Assembly (NCBI GenBank): GCA_030840415.1
Contig: JAVEEO010000059.1
Span: 1-8,170, forward strand
DNA length: 8,170 bases
Source: Pseudonocardiales bacterium
GTDB lineage: Bacteria; Actinomycetota; Actinomycetes; Mycobacteriales; Jatrophihabitantaceae
Direction of reading: 5' to 3'
Below the pieces are notes generated by a model that saw nothing but the letters and a program-made list of their open reading frames with translations, was not told the DNA's origin and did no database searches. Below, in pieces: positions 6,752 through 8,170 of the stretch. The position numbers and the translations under genes were made by a program. Within the stretch, counting starts at the first letter, position 1, and every line of letters begins with the position of its first letter.

Positions 6752-7135
6752 ATGGCGCGCAAGCCCGCCCCAGCCGGCCATCCGGCGTCCGGGGCCGATG
6801 ATGCTGTTGAGGTGGTCAGGCGCCTGGCGCTCAGCCTGCCCGGGGCGGTCGAGCGCGACCATCATGGGTTCCCGTCGTTCCGGGTCTCGGACAAGATCTT
6901 CGCGACGCTGCCCACCCCTGGCCTGCTGCGCGTCTTCGTCGGCGAGCCGTCCGTGCAAGCCGTGGTGGCCGAGTACCCCGAGGTATGCAGCGAGGTCAGG
7001 TGGGGGCAGAAGCTGGCCGGCGTCGGGTTCGACCTGGCCCGCGCCCCGCGGCACCTGGTGGCGGAGTACCTGACCGAGGCCTGGTCTGCCCGGGCGTCCG
7101 CGGCGCAGCGGGCGGCCTGGGACGAGCGGCACTGA
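6752..7135 (+). CDS. MmcQ/YjbR (DUF419) family protein
   Basis: The 127-residue length is typical of this family. Diagnostic motifs are LALSLPGAVERDHHGFPSFRV (about residues 27-47), DKIFATLPTPGLLRVFVG just after, VRWGQKLAGVGFDLARAP near 85-102 and VAEYLTEAWSARA near the end. The fold is a CyaY-like alpha/beta sandwich. A DNA-binding role has been proposed for YjbR but is not established, and no catalytic site is known. The ATG at 6752 is the natural start, because 25 residues of variable charged and Ala-rich sequence precede the conserved block, as in relatives. The gene is separated from the DUF3253 gene by 202 bp and appears to have its own leaderless promoter. No functional link to the synthetase is evident. 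Confidence 0.92.
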   Translation: MARKPAPAGHPASGADDAVEVVRRLALSLPGAVERDHHGFPSFRVSDKIFATLPTPGLLRVFVGEPSVQAVVAEYPEVCSEVRWGQKLAGVGFDLARAPRHLVAEYLTEAWSARASAAQRAAWDERH

Positions 7136-7269
7136 TCACTGCCCAGTGTTATTCAGCCCGGTAATGACGCAGGCAGGCCCACCTGCTTGTCTCCGGCCCC
7201 GGATGAATAAAAGTGACATGCAGGAAATCGACGCGCGTATTGACTGCGCATCGTTCCTGGAATGCTCCT

Positions 7270-7344
7270 GCAGTTGTTGTGAAGCCTTTCTGTGCCGAAT
7301 ATGCGGGCAGTGGTTTCGCTATCACTGGGGCAACTGCTCCCAGT
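7270..7344 (+). repeat. Competing inverted repeats
   Basis: Three pairings overlap. GCAGTTG (7270-7276) pairs with CAACTGC (7331-7337). CAGTG (7308-7312) pairs with CACTG (7323-7327). ACTGGG (7324-7329) pairs with CCCAGT (7339-7344). The third excludes the second and places CAACTGC in its own loop, so it competes with the first as well. A second CACTGGG lies at 7385-7391. Confidence 0.4.
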
Positions 7345-7501
7345 CTGGCGGGAGGGGTTGCATCACCCGCTGCACTACAGGGCGCACTGGGCTCGGACCG
7401 AGGGCGGCGCGGCTGTTCTGGGCTAGCTGCGGGCAGACCTCGCCACGAGGCGCGCCAGCCCTGGAAAGACGTGTACAGTCCCCGATCTGGCCTGGATAGC
7501 A

Positions 7502-7621
7502 GGGCAAAGCTCACACATCTTGCCCACACGACCGCTGCCCGCCGGCTGCCCGGCGCTTGGGGAAACCCATCGCCCCGGCCTTGTTCGAGCGGCGCGCCGG
7601 TGTTCGGCTCGGGAGCCGAGC
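7502..7621 (+). ncRNA. Candidate structured RNA: three hairpins in series
   Basis: Hairpin 1 is GGGCAA/TTGCCC (7502-7507 with 7520-7525). Hairpin 2 is compound: GCCGG (7541-7545) with CCGGC (7575-7579), GGCG (7552-7555) with CGCC (7571-7574), and TGGG (7558-7561) with CCCA (7566-7569), closed by a GAAA tetraloop of the stable GNRA type. Hairpin 3 is GCTCGG/CCGAGC (7607-7612 with 7616-7621), and CGAGC at 7586-7590 can compete for its 5' arm. The structure ends about 220 nt before the gene at 7841. It matches no riboswitch class that I recognise, and chance pairing in GC-rich DNA is a real alternative. Confidence 0.25.
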
Positions 7622-7701
7622 GAGGAGCTGTGGGCCGGCGCCACCCGCCGTCCGGTCCGCCGGATAAGGGCGCCCCGGTGCAGACACGGCGGTCGTCGAT
7701 C

Positions 7702-7788
7702 AATTCAGGAGTTATCGAAGAAGCTCTGCCGTCCGGGTATCTAATTCATCTCCAGTGGGTTAGCCTGTGCCGCGCCGGATCGAATTCA
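7702..7788. promoter_or_regulatory. Three AATTCA motifs phased at 41 and 40 bp
   Basis: AATTCA occurs at 7702-7707, 7743-7748 and 7783-7788, each preceded by ATC plus zero or one base. The steps of 41 and 40 bp are close to four helical turns, so the copies face nearly the same side of the DNA. The last copy lies about 15 bp before a TACATT hexamer (7804-7809) that could be the -10 of the gene at 7841, near its missing -35 box. This would fit an activator-binding array. Confidence 0.35.
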
Positions 7789-7819
7789 GACGGCCAGGAC
7801 CGATACATTTTTCGAACAT

Positions 7820-7832
7820 TCAAAGAATTTGA
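7820..7832 (+). promoter_or_regulatory. Small inverted repeat overlapping the ribosome-binding region
   Basis: TCAAA and TTTGA flank the triplet GAA, and the repeat ends 8 nt before the GTG at 7841. Its 3' arm covers part of the only Shine-Dalgarno-like bases (GAG, 7831-7833). It could be an operator or a weak RNA hairpin; it is short and AT-rich, so chance is possible. Confidence 0.25.
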
Positions 7833-7840
7833 GAACGCTC

Positions 7841-8170
7841 GTGACCGAGCAGGCAGCGGCGCCCCGCGTAGGTGTGCACAGCGAACAATTGCACCAGAAT
7901 GACCTCACCGACTCCTACCTGGCGGCCTTCGAGGCCAGCGGGATCAAGCCGAGCGAGTTCCATGCCGCGGTCCAGCCGGTCACGGTCGGCACCAACATGG
8001 AGGGCCGCTGCCTGACCCGGCCCGGCTTCCTGGAACGCCGGCAGGTCCAGCAGCTCGAAACCGACCTCGAGACGCTGTACCGGTGCCTGACCGGGCTGCC
8101 CGACCGGCTGTTCGGCGGTGACCTCGCGCGGTTCGTCATCGCGACCGGGGTGCCGGCGCAGCAGGTGAAC
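7841..8170 (+). CDS. Unrecognised protein, N-terminal 110 residues (3' end outside window)
   Basis: A GTG start opens a frame that stays open to the window edge, with the high-GC, G/C-third-position codon use of the synthetase. Translation begins VTEQAAAPRVGVHSEQ and then becomes helical, with DLTDSYLAAFEASGIKPSEF (about 23-42), VGTNMEGRCLTRPGF (about 50-64), VQQLETDLETLYRCL and GLPDRLFGGDLARFV (about 86-100). From memory this resembles the N-terminal part of actinobacterial proteins with a circularly permuted ATP-grasp-like body (glutathionylspermidine-synthase-like), but the diagnostic part is outside the window, so I do not name it. The start has only a weak ribosome binding site. An in-frame stop at 7742-7744 limits the N-terminus, and TTG at 7829 is the only other nearby candidate. 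A ligase here would fit a peptide cluster, but that is speculation. Confidence 0.75.
   Translation, partial: MTEQAAAPRVGVHSEQLHQNDLTDSYLAAFEASGIKPSEFHAAVQPVTVGTNMEGRCLTRPGFLERRQVQQLETDLETLYRCLTGLPDRLFGGDLARFVIATGVPAQQVN

Larger units (their letters stand above)
7136..7840. other. Long gene-free region with many inverted repeats
   Basis: This 705-bp stretch has open frames on both strands, but none has a ribosome binding site, a consistent G/C third-position bias or a recognisable protein. It contains a small hairpin after the YjbR stop (CACT/AGTG at 7136-7147), a set of competing inverted repeats (7270-7344), three consecutive potential hairpins (7502-7621) and three spaced AATTCA motifs (7702-7788). 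The last 30 bases (7801-7830) have only 8 G/C, much less than elsewhere, as expected for a promoter. Untranslated leader RNA for the downstream gene, or a degraded insertion, are both possible. Confidence 0.5.

Noticed and set aside
7591..7598. GGCGCGCC palindrome
   Set aside because: An 8-bp G/C-only palindrome is expected by chance in DNA of this composition.
7149..7703. A 184-codon minus-strand frame in the gene-poor region
   Set aside because: Its Pro/Arg/Ala/Ser-rich product lacks motifs and the frame lacks a ribosome binding site.
7213..7902. A 229-codon plus-strand frame running into the last gene
   Set aside because: Codon third positions are not G/C-biased, it has no ribosome binding site, and it overlaps the better-supported GTG start at 7841 in another frame. 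The stretch ending in RYIFRTFKEFENARDR looks protein-like, but no start supports it.

Overview
The window comes from a high-GC Gram-positive bacterium, almost certainly a natural-product-producing actinomycete. The flanking genes run at about 70-80% GC with strongly G/C-biased third codon positions. Several protein families are typical of actinobacteria, and two of the starts look leaderless, which is common in that phylum.

Layout. (1) From the left edge to 4394 (+) is the 3' part of a large non-ribosomal peptide synthetase (NRPS) gene. It has one complete elongation module, C-A-PCP, followed by a second condensation (C) domain at the very C-terminus, with no thioesterase or reductase. (2) 4505-5140 (-) is convergent with the NRPS gene. 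It encodes a three-helix membrane protein that resembles the membrane-effector proteins of Pycsar/SLATT type. (3) 5464-5844 (+), divergent from it, is an unrecognised 126-residue protein with an excellent ribosome binding site and a perfect 12-bp palindrome in its leader. Genes 2 and 3 are noticeably lower in GC (about 55% in spot counts of the membrane-protein gene), so they may be an acquired pair. (4) 6058-6549 (+) is a DUF3253 protein and (5) 6752-7135 (+) is an MmcQ/YjbR (DUF419) protein. Each has a -10-like hexamer ending exactly 6 nt before its ATG. (6) 7136-7840 has no convincing gene. It holds several inverted repeats, a run of stable potential hairpins, and three AATTCA motifs spaced 41 and 40 bp apart. 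(7) 7841 to the right edge (+) is the start of another high-GC gene that I do not firmly recognise.

How they fit together. The NRPS would load an amino acid onto its own carrier protein, condense it with an upstream donor through the first C domain, and hand the product to the terminal C domain. That last domain must either use an acceptor on another protein or release the chain onto a free nucleophile. No gene between 4395 and 7840 looks biosynthetic, so the NRPS end at 4394 may be a cluster border. Alternatively, a small lower-GC insert and two housekeeping-type genes may separate it from the last gene. I see no tRNA, rRNA, CRISPR array, IS element or transposase in the window.
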